Positions 1-11,500 of a DNA stretch of 64,000 nucleotides are shown here, in pieces. The notes under the pieces are model-generated. The model had not been told where the DNA came from and ran no database searches. It worked only from the letters and a program-made list of their open reading frames with translations. The stretch is from positions 2,046,001 through 2,110,000 of the forward strand of contig CM038917.1 in NCBI GenBank assembly GCA_021904315.1, in the 5' to 3' direction. Both the position numbers and the translations under genes were made by a program. The DNA comes from Sphagnum magellanicum. Taxonomy: Eukaryota; Streptophyta; Sphagnopsida; Sphagnales; Sphagnaceae. Position 1 is the first letter of the stretch. Every line of letters begins with the position of its first letter.

Positions 1-1259
1 TGGGGAGATGCTTCTTTTCTTTATTATAAATTTTATAAATTAATTTATTAATTTATATACCCAGCCAATCATAAATAAACCAAAGCACCCAAGAAAGTAA
101 TTTTAATAATTATCATTATGTAATATGACCACATACGATATCTGAATTTTTATATTAATTAATACAGTAATTATTATGGTGTGATAATATTTAAAATAAC
201 TAACTGAAATGATAATTATAATTATTATTGAATCATTATGTTAGCTATGAATTAGGCTAGCTAGATTATTATTATTATTATTGTTGTTATTAGTATGAAT
301 TTTATCATCTTTTTAGTTACATGTATTATTATTAGCTATACTAATCAATATTTAATAATAATAATAATAACAAGATAATAATAATTTTAATAGGTATAAT
401 AAACCTTTGGATACACTTATGATATGGCCATTATATATTTTGTATACATTTAAAATACAACTTTAATATACCCAAGGAGGAAAATACTTGACTATTTTCA
501 AAATTGAATTACTAGAACCTAAATCAGAGGTGCTGCCCTATTTTTTAAACAAAAGTTTAGGTTTGCTAGATATATATGTATAGTTTTATTTAAAAATTAA
601 CAAATTTGGCCATAAGATTTTACAATTTGGATAAGTTATTGGATTTAATTGGTTTACATAATTAATATTTTCATAATCTTGGAGTTTGTGTACTAGTTAA
701 ACAAACTAATTACACAAATTTTATTATTTTAGGTTTAGTTGGGTGTAGGCATTAATGGAGATGGAACTAAACAACACTAATTTATACCAATGTTGATAAG
801 TTCTTGGATTTTAGCAAGTTTAGGTCCAAGTTATAGGTTACGTTTTAGGATCTCCGAGTCAAACGTTTAGAATTCTCTTGGAACCACCATTGGAACCTAA
901 TGAGAGAATTGACCTAGTTACAAAATATAATTAAAATTTGAAATTACGGGTGTTGTCTCGTCTTAAAAATAAATTCACATTTCTTTACATCATATGCACA
1001 ATTTTATTGGAAAAAAATATTAAACTTGACCCCTACATTTTAGACAAGTATATTAAATTTGATGGGTTATACACAAAATTAATCTTATATAATCTTTAAT
1101 TTTGAACTATGTTGTGCACTAGTGAAACAAACTAATAAAAAATTTGCGCCCAAAAGAAAATTTAGGTTTAATTGCATTCTTCCTTGATGCCCAAGCCAAA
1201 GCCAACTTGTTTCCCAAGCCAACGAGAACTTTCTCGGTCATTTCCCCCTTTCCCTCCTC
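1..1259. other. AT-rich intergenic DNA with ATT/AAT microsatellites
   Basis: No gene is visible. The first 480 bases are extremely AT-rich and carry short (ATT)n and (AAT)n runs near 264-297 and 353-371. The remainder is degenerate AT-rich sequence with stops in all frames. Confidence 0.7.
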
Positions 1260-2184
1260 ATGGCGTTGATTAGTGTTGGCATCCTTACTCCGGAAATGCC
1301 TTCATCGTCGGGCTTCATCCATTTTATGTTTGGAACCCCTCTTCACGTCATTCGAACCCCGGTAGAAAATATTTTCCTAACTATGTTTGTCAACTCTTTT
1401 GGCCCCCCTTTTGGCTTAGGCTCATGCAAGGGGACAAATGTATTTTACCAATGGGGGTCCCTCGTGATGCCACATACTTTGGGCAAAACAAGCGATGCGA
1501 CCCCAAACGTATCTGTACGCAATCATCACCTACCAAATGGCATTCAATTTTCTATATTTCACGACGTCAAGTATGATCGAGTTCCTTTTGTCCCATAGAA
1601 CAACAACTTTCTTTACATTAAAAATTTCCTTGGGGAACAAACAAACGAATACATTGTCACGGTATGAACTTTAGCCCATAAGATCGAGCTATTTTTTTTA
1701 CATAAGCATTACTTTACCCTCCGCCTTTTAAGGCCTTAGCTTGCTCGATTTTGTCATTCATATATGGATTGTTTATCCCATTGTGCGGACATAAGATGTT
1801 TCATTATAAGTTACTTGTGGGTACACCCCAATAAATAACCCAAAAAAAATAAAAAAAATTGCTTTTGTGATGGGCATGAGTATATTCATGGATATAAGAT
1901 ACGTTCCAAATGCACTTGGAGATTTCTCGAAGTGCTTTATGCCCTTTATCACTATCAATGGCACCATCTAGGCTAGATCTAAGCACTTGTGTCAAGTTCA
2001 TAAAATAGTGTTTAGCCAAGATAGAGAGGTAGGATGTTAAATAGCCCTTCCAACAAGTTTTGACAAGACAATAATGTGCTACACCAAATGCTCTTTGATG
2101 GTTGTTTTGCAATGTTAAGGTAGGATTATTGGGTGATGTTTGTCATGTTAGGATTAGTATATGTGCTCATGACAAGTGCATGCT
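1260..2184. other. Intergenic; one unrecognised 112-codon open frame
   Basis: An ATG-initiated frame of 112 codons runs from 1260 to 1598 on the plus strand in a locally less AT-rich patch. Its product has no domain, signal peptide or family resemblance that I recognise, and no splice-linked neighbour. It may be a fragment of an old element or chance. The rest, to 2184, shows no coding signal. Confidence 0.4.
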
Positions 2185-2308
2185 AGGTTGTGTGGCATTA
2201 TTTGGTCTTCTCATGTAGGAAGATCATTACTTCAATTTGGTATGGGAGGTTGTGTGGCATTATTTGGTCTTCCCATGTAGGAAGATCACTACCTCAATTT
2301 GGTATTCC
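2185..2308. repeat. Two-copy tandem repeat, 62-bp unit
   Basis: The block starting AGGTTGTGTGGCATTATTTG at 2185 is repeated at once from 2247 with only a few substitutions. It is a recent-looking local duplication with no coding content. Confidence 0.85.
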
Positions 2309-3452
2309 CATATGGTTGACATCGATTGCAATGTGCATAGTATCCATTTTTGAGGCACATGACATGATATGCCATGAAATAATTGTTATGCATGTTTTTA
2401 TTGAAATAATTGCCTTAAAAAAGTGAGGAATAATTTGTCATAGAATGAATGGGAAAACAAAAGAGAATTTGATATTTAGATTGGATCTAGGATTGAAAAG
2501 AAAAAAGCTCTAAGGAGTGATAGAGGCCTCTATACAATATCTATCATTCCTCAATCAATCATGTGTATGCACTTGCACCTACCCATTGCCCACCAACAAC
2601 ACTACCCGAATGTGAATTTTGTGCATAAATTATCACCCAATTTTATGGTCCTTTTTGGACCTGTGTTGGGATCTCCCCCCAAGCAAGGCTGATTTTCTCA
2701 CCCATCACAAGCACATCAAAGGGTAGAGGACATCTAGTTCCCACCCCCTCCCCCCCGGTCCCGACAAAGAAAAAAAACATGGGAAAAGAAATGCAATATA
2801 AAGGAAGGAATCATATTGAAATTCGAAAGTCACAAACAAAAGAAAGGCAAGGGAAAGTCATATACTTTGGTACTTTGGTCATGATAGCTTGTATACAACC
2901 ATACATATATACATACACCTTGTGAATATTGCTCAAGGACTAAAGGATGTACAAGTTACCAAAAGCACAAACCAGATGGACTTTTCTCTCGGGTTATCAA
3001 GATCAATTGAGAAAATTTAGAAGCTAATCGAAAGCCACTAAAGTATATAAGGCCTTGGTTTCTTGTTGCATGAACATCTGCATGCATTCCGTTGGAGGAG
3101 AGCTGCAGCAATTGAGTTGAAAACGTAGTTTATCAATGTTGAGAACATTGGGAACCATGTTTCCATGAAAGAAAGAGAGATGTCACTTTGTGTTGAGTCA
3201 CACTTTGGCTCAAATTTGTCACTACTACTTGTGTTAACTATTTGGTATATATGTGCTTGAGAAGTCAAGCCATGAAACGAATGCAAGCATTATAGGTAGC
3301 TAGAAAAAAATTTAATGGAAAACTGATATGATCATGACATCGCAAATGCAATGATGTTTTTTAATACTTTGGTAATCATGCTTTCATCATAGGGCCTTAC
3401 CCTACACAAAAACAACATCTAATTTTCAATGTTATAATGTTTTGTTAGACTC
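2309..3452. other. Intergenic, nothing recognised
   Basis: No gene, RNA or structured repeat is seen. Short open frames here are isolated and featureless. A C-rich patch lies near 2740-2757. Confidence 0.6.
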
Positions 3453-3626
3453 GTACATAACAAACAAACCTCCAACATACATACCTTTGCAAAGCATTAA
3501 ACTTCACGAGCGTCAAAGCACATGCTTGTTCGCAATTGTGTACATAACAAACAAACCTCCAACATACATACCTTTGCAAGGCATTAAACTTCATGAGGGT
3601 CAAAGAACATGCTTGTTGGCAATTGT
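3453..3626. repeat. Two-copy tandem repeat, 87-bp unit
   Basis: Copy one starts GTACATAACAAACAAACCTC at 3453 and copy two at 3540. Both end in a CAATTGTG context and differ by about five bases. A short open frame crosses both copies because 87 is divisible by three, which also gives a repeated peptide; it is not evidence of a gene. Confidence 0.85.
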
Positions 3627-4588
3627 GTGCTTTTACCGGAAGGAAGGGCGGGGGCGGGTTGTTAGCCAAATGTTGGTGAAGAAGGTCTTTGTTGGGAGAG
3701 TGTGGACATGGTAGGTAGATGTATAACATCTTATTTATTGGCAAGTCCAAGTGTGTTTGTGATATGCCTTGTTAAACACGAAAGGAGAAGGGGTCGTAGC
3801 ATGTGCTTGGAAGCAGGCTACTGATAGTAGATAGATGGTTGCTATTTACACTCACTTGGGTGCCAAGGTTGAATTCAGCTCTTTGGAGGAGAACATAAAT
3901 ATCGGTTTTTGTTTAGGGTTTAGGGTTTACGGTAAATAAAAACATGAATGTGTATTCTTCTTTACAATTCTTTGAAGAACAACTGCATAGAAGATGGGTA
4001 ATAAAATAACCGAAAAAAAAAAGCACATTGTTCGAATTTAATACCCAAGTGCCATAATGTCAATGATTAGGGCTAAACTAGAAGTCAGACTACAATTACC
4101 TATAGCCTATATAGAATACCATAGTAGTACCTGGGGGCGAGTTCGACACAAAAGTTTTGAATAATTTAATTTATTTAAAAATTTAAGATTCAACATGCGA
4201 GTTTTTAATTTTAAGCTTTTTGGCACGTAAAGAATATAAATATTAAATTGTGACTCAATTTCAGTGTTCTTTTATTGTCCTTGTGGTTAGTGTGTTCTCA
4301 GCTAATGTGCTTATCTATATTAGGTTAGGGCTTGATTCCAAATTCTTGAAATTCTCAACAAGGGCTAATTTTTTTTCAAAACTTTCAACAAAATAAAAAA
4401 ATAATTTAATTTATGCCAAAGTCACCCATGTATTACAATATATCATATCTTTTTACAAAATATAACTTTGCCACACACTTCTTTGAAAAACCTCATATTT
4501 TCATTAGCTAACTTTGGTACGTAAGATAGGTAATAAGTCATTAGTGAGTTCCCCCCCATTCTTGAGTACTACCTTGAGTATGATACTC
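3627..4588. other. Intergenic with a short telomere-like motif
   Basis: No gene is visible. Positions 3912-3929 read as about two and a half TTTAGGG units, the plant telomere motif, too short to be more than an interstitial trace. Confidence 0.55.
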
Positions 4589-4959
4589 AGAGCATGCTGA
4601 GTATGTGAACCTGAGAAAAGATTTTTCACATCCAAGTTTAGTTATGTACTCTTTTGCAACCCCACCGATAAAATTGAATCTGGGATAGCAAATAGGTGAG
4701 GGGGGGGACTACTAATAACAAACCACCAGGACCAATCATTATGATGGGCCAATCAGAAACACTGAGCAACAGTTAGATCATATTTATTACACTCTTTTTT
4801 GGCAGGTGCACAGCACCACTGAGCCTTTTACCAGCCACGGCAAGCTGCGCAATTATGCTGAGCCAAAACCATTTTGTAGAGTCGAACCGACGTATGTTGG
4901 ATTTTCTTCATCCATTTTACTGTTCAGGATCACATATTGAGCACCGCTGGAGATGCTCT
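4589..4959 (+). mobile_element. MITE-like element, copy A (GAGCATCTCC-type ends)
   Basis: The left end reads AGAGCATGCTGAGTATGTGA and the right end is close to its inverse, ending GGAGATGCTCT, giving degenerate terminal inverted repeats of about 30 bp. The interior has no coding capacity. It shares an ordered set of blocks (a TTTTTCACATCCAAGTTTAG block, an ACAAACCACC.GGACCAAT block, an ACTGAGCAAC block) with the element at 34874-35156, which lies in the opposite orientation. That makes this a dispersed non-autonomous DNA-transposon family. No clear target-site duplication was seen, so the superfamily is left open. Confidence 0.7.
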
Positions 4960-5702
4960 CACAAACCCAATTGCTACCACTACCTATGTGTACCCATTTT
5001 GGTGCACTAAAACAAACTATTGCATACACTTCCCTAAACAACCTCCAAAATCTTCCCGACTAACTTTGGTTCTGATACTAGGTAACCACCCAATTGTAAC
5101 AACTATACCTATATTTTTGGGTCAAACACAACCATTGCATACCGTTACAAATTCCCTAAACAACCTCCCCAATCTTCATTACCAACTTTGGCATGATATG
5201 CATCACTCCAAATGTTACAACTAGCTATATTTGAGCCTTGATTTGTGTTCCAACCACATGAAATGAAATGGGTATGACATCACCTTTTTTTAGTCGGTTA
5301 GGCTAAATGGTTGAATACACAACTTTGTTCCATACACTTCCCCGTAAAGATCTCCAAGAAAAGTTTTAGTGTATTTCGAAGGCAACTTATATTCATGAAT
5401 ATTTTCCTCCTAGAAAAGATGAAGGAGCTCTTACACCTATTATTGAAGAACAAAAAAGGAGCTTCACTTTACTTGTAGGTGTAAGTTCCATTGGGTTCCC
5501 AAATCATAGGCTTAGGACTCCTTGTGATCTACCTATGCTTAGGCTTATGATAAGTTTTACTTGATGATGCTTTACCATGGGTAAGGCCCATGGGTGGGTA
5601 AAGGCCCATGGGTGGAAGACATTCCCAAAATGGGAGGCTGAGACCATTGTTGTGTGGTTATTAGAAACAAAAATAAACTGGGGGTACTTATTCTGTTTCA
5701 AA
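4960..5702. other. Intergenic with CCCATGGG palindromes
   Basis: No gene is visible. Positions 5576-5618 hold a short tandem of GGCCCATGGGTGG-type words. The phrase AAACTGGGGGTACTTATT occurs near 5678 and again near 6124, so the boundary of the next repeat family may lie a little to the left. Confidence 0.5.
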
Positions 5703-5985
5703 TTAATTAGATGGGGGTGCCTCACAAGTTCAACTTTTTTTTTTTTTTTTGGGGGCAATGAGCCAATTTGATTGGCCCATTGGAAAATAATGTTGAAACT
5801 ATGGAGGCTCCCCAAAATAGAAGATTCTAGGGAAAGATGGAGTGCCTCCCCCTTTGGCCCACCTGTAGAGGTGAGAAGGGGAAGACTTCGGGCAAAACGT
5901 ATGGGATTAAAGCGAGGTGCTATTGGGAACAGCTTTGAGAACCCATTGGGAACTTGAAGGGAACATGTTGAGAACAAAAGAAAAA
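5703..5985 (+). mobile_element. Dispersed repeat family, copy 1
   Basis: This segment begins TTAATTAGATGGGGGTGCCT and ends among GGGAAC words. Internal landmarks are a GATTGGCCCATTGG block, a GAGGCTCCCCAAAATAGAAG block and a block holding GTATGGGATTAAAGCGAGG. The same landmarks recur in inverse order at 6635-6939 and in direct order at 6993-7225. The family is non-coding. A 196-codon minus-strand frame across this copy (5504-6094) has no recognisable domain and is judged incidental. Confidence 0.7.
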
Positions 5986-6634
5986 TGAAAAAAATCCCAC
6001 CCCCCTTCCGCCCCAAATCAAGGCAGTTTGAGTGCCTAATGAGCCTTCCCATTGGCTGCATGAAATTTTTATTTCCAAAACTACTTGTCACCATTTTTGG
6101 CCTGGGCTAATACCTCAATTATAAACTGGGGGTACTTATTTATTAAGGTGGTACTTAGGATTCATGATCAGACTCCTAAAAAGAATGAAAAACCGGCTTC
6201 CGGTATTTAATAAATTGTGGTTTCAGTTTTTGAAAAAAATTAAATAATGGATCATTCTTCGGTGTTTGGTTCTTCCTGAAAATCAATGGTTCTTTTAAGG
6301 CTTTCGAGATAACTGGGACTAACAATTATTTGATTTAAATTTTTCAAAAAACCATAACCATACAGAATTCAATCTACCCATATTAATACATAACAAGTGT
6401 GAATCCCGTGCCTAATGCACAGGTGTGTGCCACCTAGGTGCTTCAGTTACCCACTTACCTTGGGGTTACACCCCTCTGTGGAGTCCGGCAAAATCTGGCA
6501 TGGGGCCTTCTGCTTCACAGAATGGACCATTTTGAAGGAGTGAAATGCGTTGTGGCCATGGAAACTGAATTAAATTGCTATTATGTGCTCACCCAAGGCT
6601 TTGCTGGGAGCTAGAAGGATTTTTTTTTTCATTT

Positions 6635-6939
6635 TTCTCTGGTTCCCAATGTGTTCCCTTTAAGTTCTCAATGGGTTCCTAATATGTTGCCCAAGTTCCC
6701 AATGTATTCCCCAATATATATTGTCCATAGCATCTCACTTTAATCCCATATGCTTTGGCAAATTGTTGTCCTCCTTTCACCCATATGGGTGGGCCAAAGG
6801 GGAGGAACTCAATACTTCAAAATAGAACCTTCTATCTTGGGGAGCCTCTATAGTTTCATTTTTTTGTGTGATGGGCCAATCAAATTGGTTCATTATGAAA
6901 AACAAAATAACAAAATTGGGAGGCACCTCATCTAATTAA
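6635..6939 (-). mobile_element. Dispersed repeat family, copy 2 (inverted)
   Basis: This is the reverse complement of copy 1 at moderate divergence: it runs from GGTTCCCAATGTGTTCCC through CTTTAATCCCATATGCTTTG, TTGGGGAGCCTCTATAG and GGGCCAATCAAATTGG to AGGCACCTCATCTAATTAA. With copy 1 it forms inverted arms of about 290 bp separated by about 650 bp. That could be a single element with long inverted repeats or two insertions in opposite directions. Confidence 0.7.
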
Positions 6940-6992
6940 CAAAAGAGGTGAATAGCTAGGGTGTTCTTAGGAATGTCATAGTGTGATTCATA

Positions 6993-7225
6993 TTAATTAC
7001 ATCATGGGTGCCCTCACAACTTTTTTACTTATTTTAATGGAGCCATATTGATTGGCCCACCTGCAATTGTTTTGGAACTTTGGGGCATGCCCCCAATAGA
7101 AGTACCTCTTTGGACCCCCAGTTGCAAAATAGAAACAAATGTGCACCCTTGGATTATAGTTTATTTATAGGGGAGTTTGAACTTTGGGCAAAGCATATGG
7201 GTTAAACACCCAGGTGCTATTGGCT
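6993..7225 (+). mobile_element. Dispersed repeat family, copy 3
   Basis: This copy shares with copy 1 the TTAATT.ATGGGTGCCCTCAC start, the GATTGGCCCACCTG block, a CCCCAATAGAAG block and the tail GCAAAGCATATGGGTTAAAC followed by GGTGCTATTGG. It is more diverged and shorter. Its tail overlaps the first copy of the duplicated block at 7192-7267. Confidence 0.6.
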
Positions 7226-7530
7226 AACTTGCAACATTTCTACAGCAACAACATCATCATCTTAAATTTTTGTAGATTTCATTCCTGGTTTATTTCCTTC
7301 CCATTCTTGGTGGGCAGAAAGTTGCAGTGTTAGACTCAGCAGAGGGATGGTGTGTAGCGGGCAACCTCGGAGCTTCCAGGGTGTCCATTCGCATGGACGA
7401 CCGGACGGATGACGAGACGCACGGATTCAGGGGAGGCTTCATTCTTCCTTTATGGGTTAAACACCCAGGTGCTATTGACTAACTTGCAAATTTTTTGCAG
7501 CAACAACAACATCATCATCTTAAATTATTA
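7192..7530. repeat. Direct duplication upstream of the ABCB gene
   Basis: A block of about 75 bp (ATGGGTTAAACACCCAGGTG, then GCTATTG.CTAACTTGCAA, a pyrimidine stretch ending in CAG, and CAACAACATCATCATCTTAA) occurs at 7194-7267 and again at 7452-7528. Each copy lies near a GGACGGATGACG word, at about 7402 and 7560. The pyrimidine-CAG-CAACAACA part looks like an intron 3' end or an untranslated region, so this may be a duplicated piece of a 5' region rather than a transposon. Confidence 0.6.
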
Positions 7531-8296
7531 TCCGCAGGGACGATTGGACGGATGGACAGAGGACGGATGACGGGACACCGAGCCGCCCCCCCCCCCAAGG
7601 TGTGAAAGTACTGTTAAACAGACAACTCCAAAACATGCACAACATGGGCTGAAAGTGTGTGTTGGGCATCATCCATCTATTCATCCATCCATTCATTCAT
7701 TCATTAATTTGAATACAGGACTTTCTCATCCGATGACTTGTATCGGTAGTTTTTCATCCATCCATCCATCCATCCCGCTAGCCCGCTTGCCGCTCCCTCC
7801 AAGGCGACGAAGCTACACGCGAAGATACGCTCCTGCTCTGCCGCTGCCGTACTCTCTGGCTCGCTGGCTCGCTGGCTCTAGCGCTTTTCTCCTTGGCGGT
7901 CCCGACGGAGGATTCTTGTCCTACAATTTGTGGCAGGCTGCTGGGGGCATTTGCGTGTGGGTTACGTTCGGATCTTGGCCCCGATGTGGTACAAATCCAT
8001 TAACAAAAGCTGTGGTGGTGGTGGTCTTTTGGGGGTAGCAGCAGCATCAGACAGAATTTTTCCATGATCTCTTCTTCTTCCTCTCCTACTAGTGCCTGCT
8101 TCCTGCTGCTGCTGCTGCTGCTGAGCTGATTGATGTGCTCCACTTGTTTTGTTTTCTTGGAATGAAGTAGCGGAAGTAGCGGAAGAAGAAGAAGAAGAAT
8201 CATTTTCTCATTGTACTAGAGCCTTGAATCCCATCATCATCATCATCATCATCATCTTCTGAATGTGAAGACTTAGAAATCCAGCTTCAATCATTG

Positions 8297-8359
8297 ATGG
8301 GTGAGCTCCACAGCTCTAGTTGTGGAGATTCAGGAGGCAAAACCCCAGTCGATCTGTAG
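8297..8359 (+). promoter_or_regulatory. Possible upstream ORF 1 (20 codons)
   Basis: An ATG at 8297 in an ATTGATGG context opens a 20-codon frame that ends at TAG 8357-8359, about 180 bases before the ABCB start. If the transcript begins upstream of it, it would be read first by scanning ribosomes and could damp translation of the transporter. This is inference only. Confidence 0.3.
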
Positions 8360-8372
8360 TAGCTACGGACTC

Positions 8373-8417
8373 ATGTGGCCTCAAGAAGAAGAGGAAGAAC
8401 AAGAAGCAGAAGATTAA
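8373..8417 (+). promoter_or_regulatory. Possible upstream ORF 2 (14 codons, acidic)
   Basis: An ATG at 8373 opens a 14-codon frame (MWPQEEEEEQEAED) closed by TAA at 8415-8417. Its Glu-rich content comes from a purine-rich GAA/GAG stretch of the 5' UTR. It lies about 120 bases before the main start. Function is not shown. Confidence 0.25.
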
Positions 8418-8537
8418 GCAACATTTGGTTGTAGCTGGAGTGTACAATTACGCGCGGCGCGGGATCTCAAATAATATTTCACGTTGAAAGAAAGATTTGG
8501 GTCTGCACAGCAAAGACGCAAAAATAAAAATAAAATC

Positions 8538-11500
8538 ATGGACCCAAAGGAGAATTTGCCGGAGCAAGAAGATGATCTGGAGATAGAGCGGCCAGTGAAT
8601 CCTGTCCGGGATTCGGGAGTTGTAGATGAAGAAGCTGCTGCTGGAGATGAGAAGAATGAGGAGGAGACAACAACAACAAAGGGGGAGGCATTGGAGATAG
8701 ACGGAGGAGGAGGAGGAGCTGCTGCTGCTGGGTTGAATCAGGATTCAAAGCTGCAGGAGGTGGCGGAGGGGGGGAAGAAGAAGAAGAAGAAGAAGAAGAA
8801 AGAAGGAGAAGAAGACGAGGGTGGTGCTGGTGGGTCAGTGTCCATTTTCAAGCTTTTCGCATATGCGGATAGCTTCGACTATTTGCTCCTCGTGGTGGGG
8901 ACAGTGGGCGCTGTGGTACATGGTGCGGCTTTGCCTGTGTTCTTCGTCATCTTCGCCAAGCTGCTCAATGGCTTCGGCTCCAATATCAATACTCCAGACA
9001 AGACCACTGCCGTTGTGGGCAAGGTAGGTAACCCCCCATCATCATCATCATCATCATCATCATCAGAACAGAAGAAGAAGAAGAGGAAGAAGGGGAAGAA
9101 GATGCTGCTGCTGGTTTTTTGTTGTGGAATCTGTTTTACTGTTGCCATCCATTTTGTTTTTGATCATTTGCATCTTTCTCTTTTGGACACATGGCCAAGA
9201 GTGATGTTCATGTTATTGGGGTTCTCTGGCATTTGTTTGATCTCTGTCTCATTTGTAATGTTGAAGATGATGATGATGATGATATTGGGATTCTTCAATT
9301 TTGCAAATACAGAAGAAGTCAGATTCACATCTTGTCACTTGTTTTTTTAATCACAAATTAACTGCATTTTGTGGTGATGGTGGTGGTGGTTGTTGTTGTT
9401 TTTGATTTATTTTTTGGGTGCATTTGTTTGATCCGCATCTCTCTGCTCTGCAATGTCAACAATGATGATACCTGATGCTGCATTTTTTTGCAAATGAGGA
9501 ATTAGTTGGAATCACGACTTCTCACTTGTGTTTGATCCCAGTTTTTAGCTTAAGCAATCTGAAGGTTAAATTCCATAAGTACCCATAGATTCTCCAATTG
9601 GGTTTTTGTATTAAATTGCAGTAGTGAAGAACTAGTTGCAAAATAAAAAATAAAAAATCATGATTTCTCAATGTGTTCTGAAATTACTAGGCTCTGACAT
9701 ATCTCCAACAGTTTGCAACCCACTGCTACTACTACTTTAGAATACACAAGAATTTGGACATTGAAGCAGCTCCTAATTAATGCGAGAGTTGGGGTGGATG
9801 GTGGGTTTGCAGTATGCACTTTATCTTCTATACCTGGGAATTGTCACTTGGATTTCATCATGGGCAGGTACAAGAAAAACTTACCATCTCTCTGCTTCAT
9901 TTTGTTCTTGAAACTTTTGTTTAGAATATATATATATATGGTCCTATTCTTTTATCATCTTCTCTTTCATTTTGTTGTCAAAACTTTTGTCTAGAAAATT
10001 AGATATTGGTTACTGTGTTCTCTTTCACTTTTTAATCAAAAAATTTGTGTAGAAATTCACAGCTGGGTATTATGATATAGTAGTAGTTGTAGTTGTAGTA
10101 GTAGTACTACTAGTAATAGTAGTAATAGTGTTATACCCTAGTTTTAGAGGTTTTAGAGTTCTTACTAGTCTCTACCAAGAAAGGTCAATCAATGGTGAAG
10201 GAAAAAGATCCAGTTCTTATATTGTAATCAACTTAGAGAGCTAAACCTAATTGCAATGATCCTCAAGGTCATCAAATCTTCAACCCCTTCAATTAGAGGT
10301 GTGTTGTTTTTTTTTTTTTGGTGGGTGAGGGGGGGGGGGGTGGGGGGCGATTTAACTGACAAATGTTGGTGACTCTCAATGTGTATACACAGAGGTGGCA
10401 GCTTGGATGCAAACAGGTGAGAGACAAGCAGCACGAATTCGGGCAAAATATTTGGAAGCATTGTTAAGCCAAGATGTTGGCTTCTTTGACACTGATGCAA
10501 GAACTGGTGAAATTGTGAACAGCATATCAAGTGAAACTCTACTCATACAAGATGCTATCAGTGAAAAGGTGTTTAATTCGAACCCCTCTTCTGCTTCCCC
10601 CTTGCACCTTGCATTGAGTCACATTGCTATCTAGAAAGTGGGCAGTTGGAGTTATGTAATTTTAGCCAAATGGGTGTTATTGATTGTGGTCAGTGATGGA
10701 AAATCAGCTGGTGAAAATTCTGCAAAAAACTCAGAGTCAAACAAGATTTCACAAGAGTCAAATGTTTTGCTACAGCCTTCTTCATCACCCTTGCACTCCC
10801 TGTCATAGTGCTCAGATGTATTGATGTTCTTTTGTTATTGCTTGTTTTTGTTTAACTGGACTGGGCAAAGCTCAGATGGGAAACTACATCCATTATATGT
10901 CGACGTTTGTGGCCGGATTCATAGTTGGATTCTCAATGTTGTGGAAGTTGGCCCTTGTGACTCTAGCAGTAGTTCCAGCAATAGCACTCGCAGGTGGATT
11001 TTATGCCTATGCTCTAACTGGCCTAACCTCCAAAAGCCAACAAGCATATGGAAAAGCAAGCGTTGTTGCTGAACAGGTAAAGAATCAAAATACGACCAAA
11101 ATTACTGTATCTCACTAAATTACTTGTGATTAGGTATACAGATTAGCACTTTGTGAGCAACAGTACTGCAAAAGATAACCCCAAAATGAGATTGACTCAA
11201 ATTAGTGATATGTTAATTATGAGAAATTGGGTGAAATTAGTGTTATGTTAATTATGAGAAAATGGGTGAGATTAGCAACGTGTTAAATAATTTACGACGA
11301 GTTTGATGAAATTAGGGATCTGTAAAATTGTGTGAGTGAGACTGACTTGTGGGTGGGTGGGGGTGATTTATATTTTGGTTTCTGTTTTTTCAGGCAATTG
11401 CACAAATAAGGACTGTGTACTCATTTGTTGGGGAGACAACAGCAGTGCATCAGTTTTCAAGGGCCTTACAATCGACTTTGAAGCTGGGTTACCAAGGGGG

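Larger units (their letters stand above)
7531..8537 (+). promoter_or_regulatory. Presumed promoter and 5' UTR region of the ABCB gene
   Basis: This stretch is clearly richer in G and C than its surroundings and lies directly before the first in-frame ATG of the transporter. It contains ATTC/ATCC runs (about 7676-7705 and 7757-7776), a (CTG)n run near 8104-8124 and an (ATC)n run near 8234-8259. I see no certain TATA box and cannot place the transcription start. Two short upstream open frames are listed separately. A 127-codon frame at 7655-8038 is not recognisable and crosses the simple repeats. Confidence 0.45.

Noticed and set aside
1260-1598. 112-codon plus-strand frame as a gene
   Set aside because: No recognisable domain and no supporting context.
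3912-3929. Interstitial telomere
   Set aside because: Only about two and a half units, as expected by chance or as a telo-box; the trace at 14429 is equally short.
5504-6094. 196-codon minus-strand frame
   Set aside because: It runs through a non-coding repeat copy and unique flank alike, includes a poly-Lys from a T run, and the other repeat copies do not keep the frame.
8484-8537. Earlier start of the ABCB frame at 8484
   Set aside because: The codon at 8484 is TTG; the first in-frame ATG is 8538, and plant translation would not be expected to use TTG.
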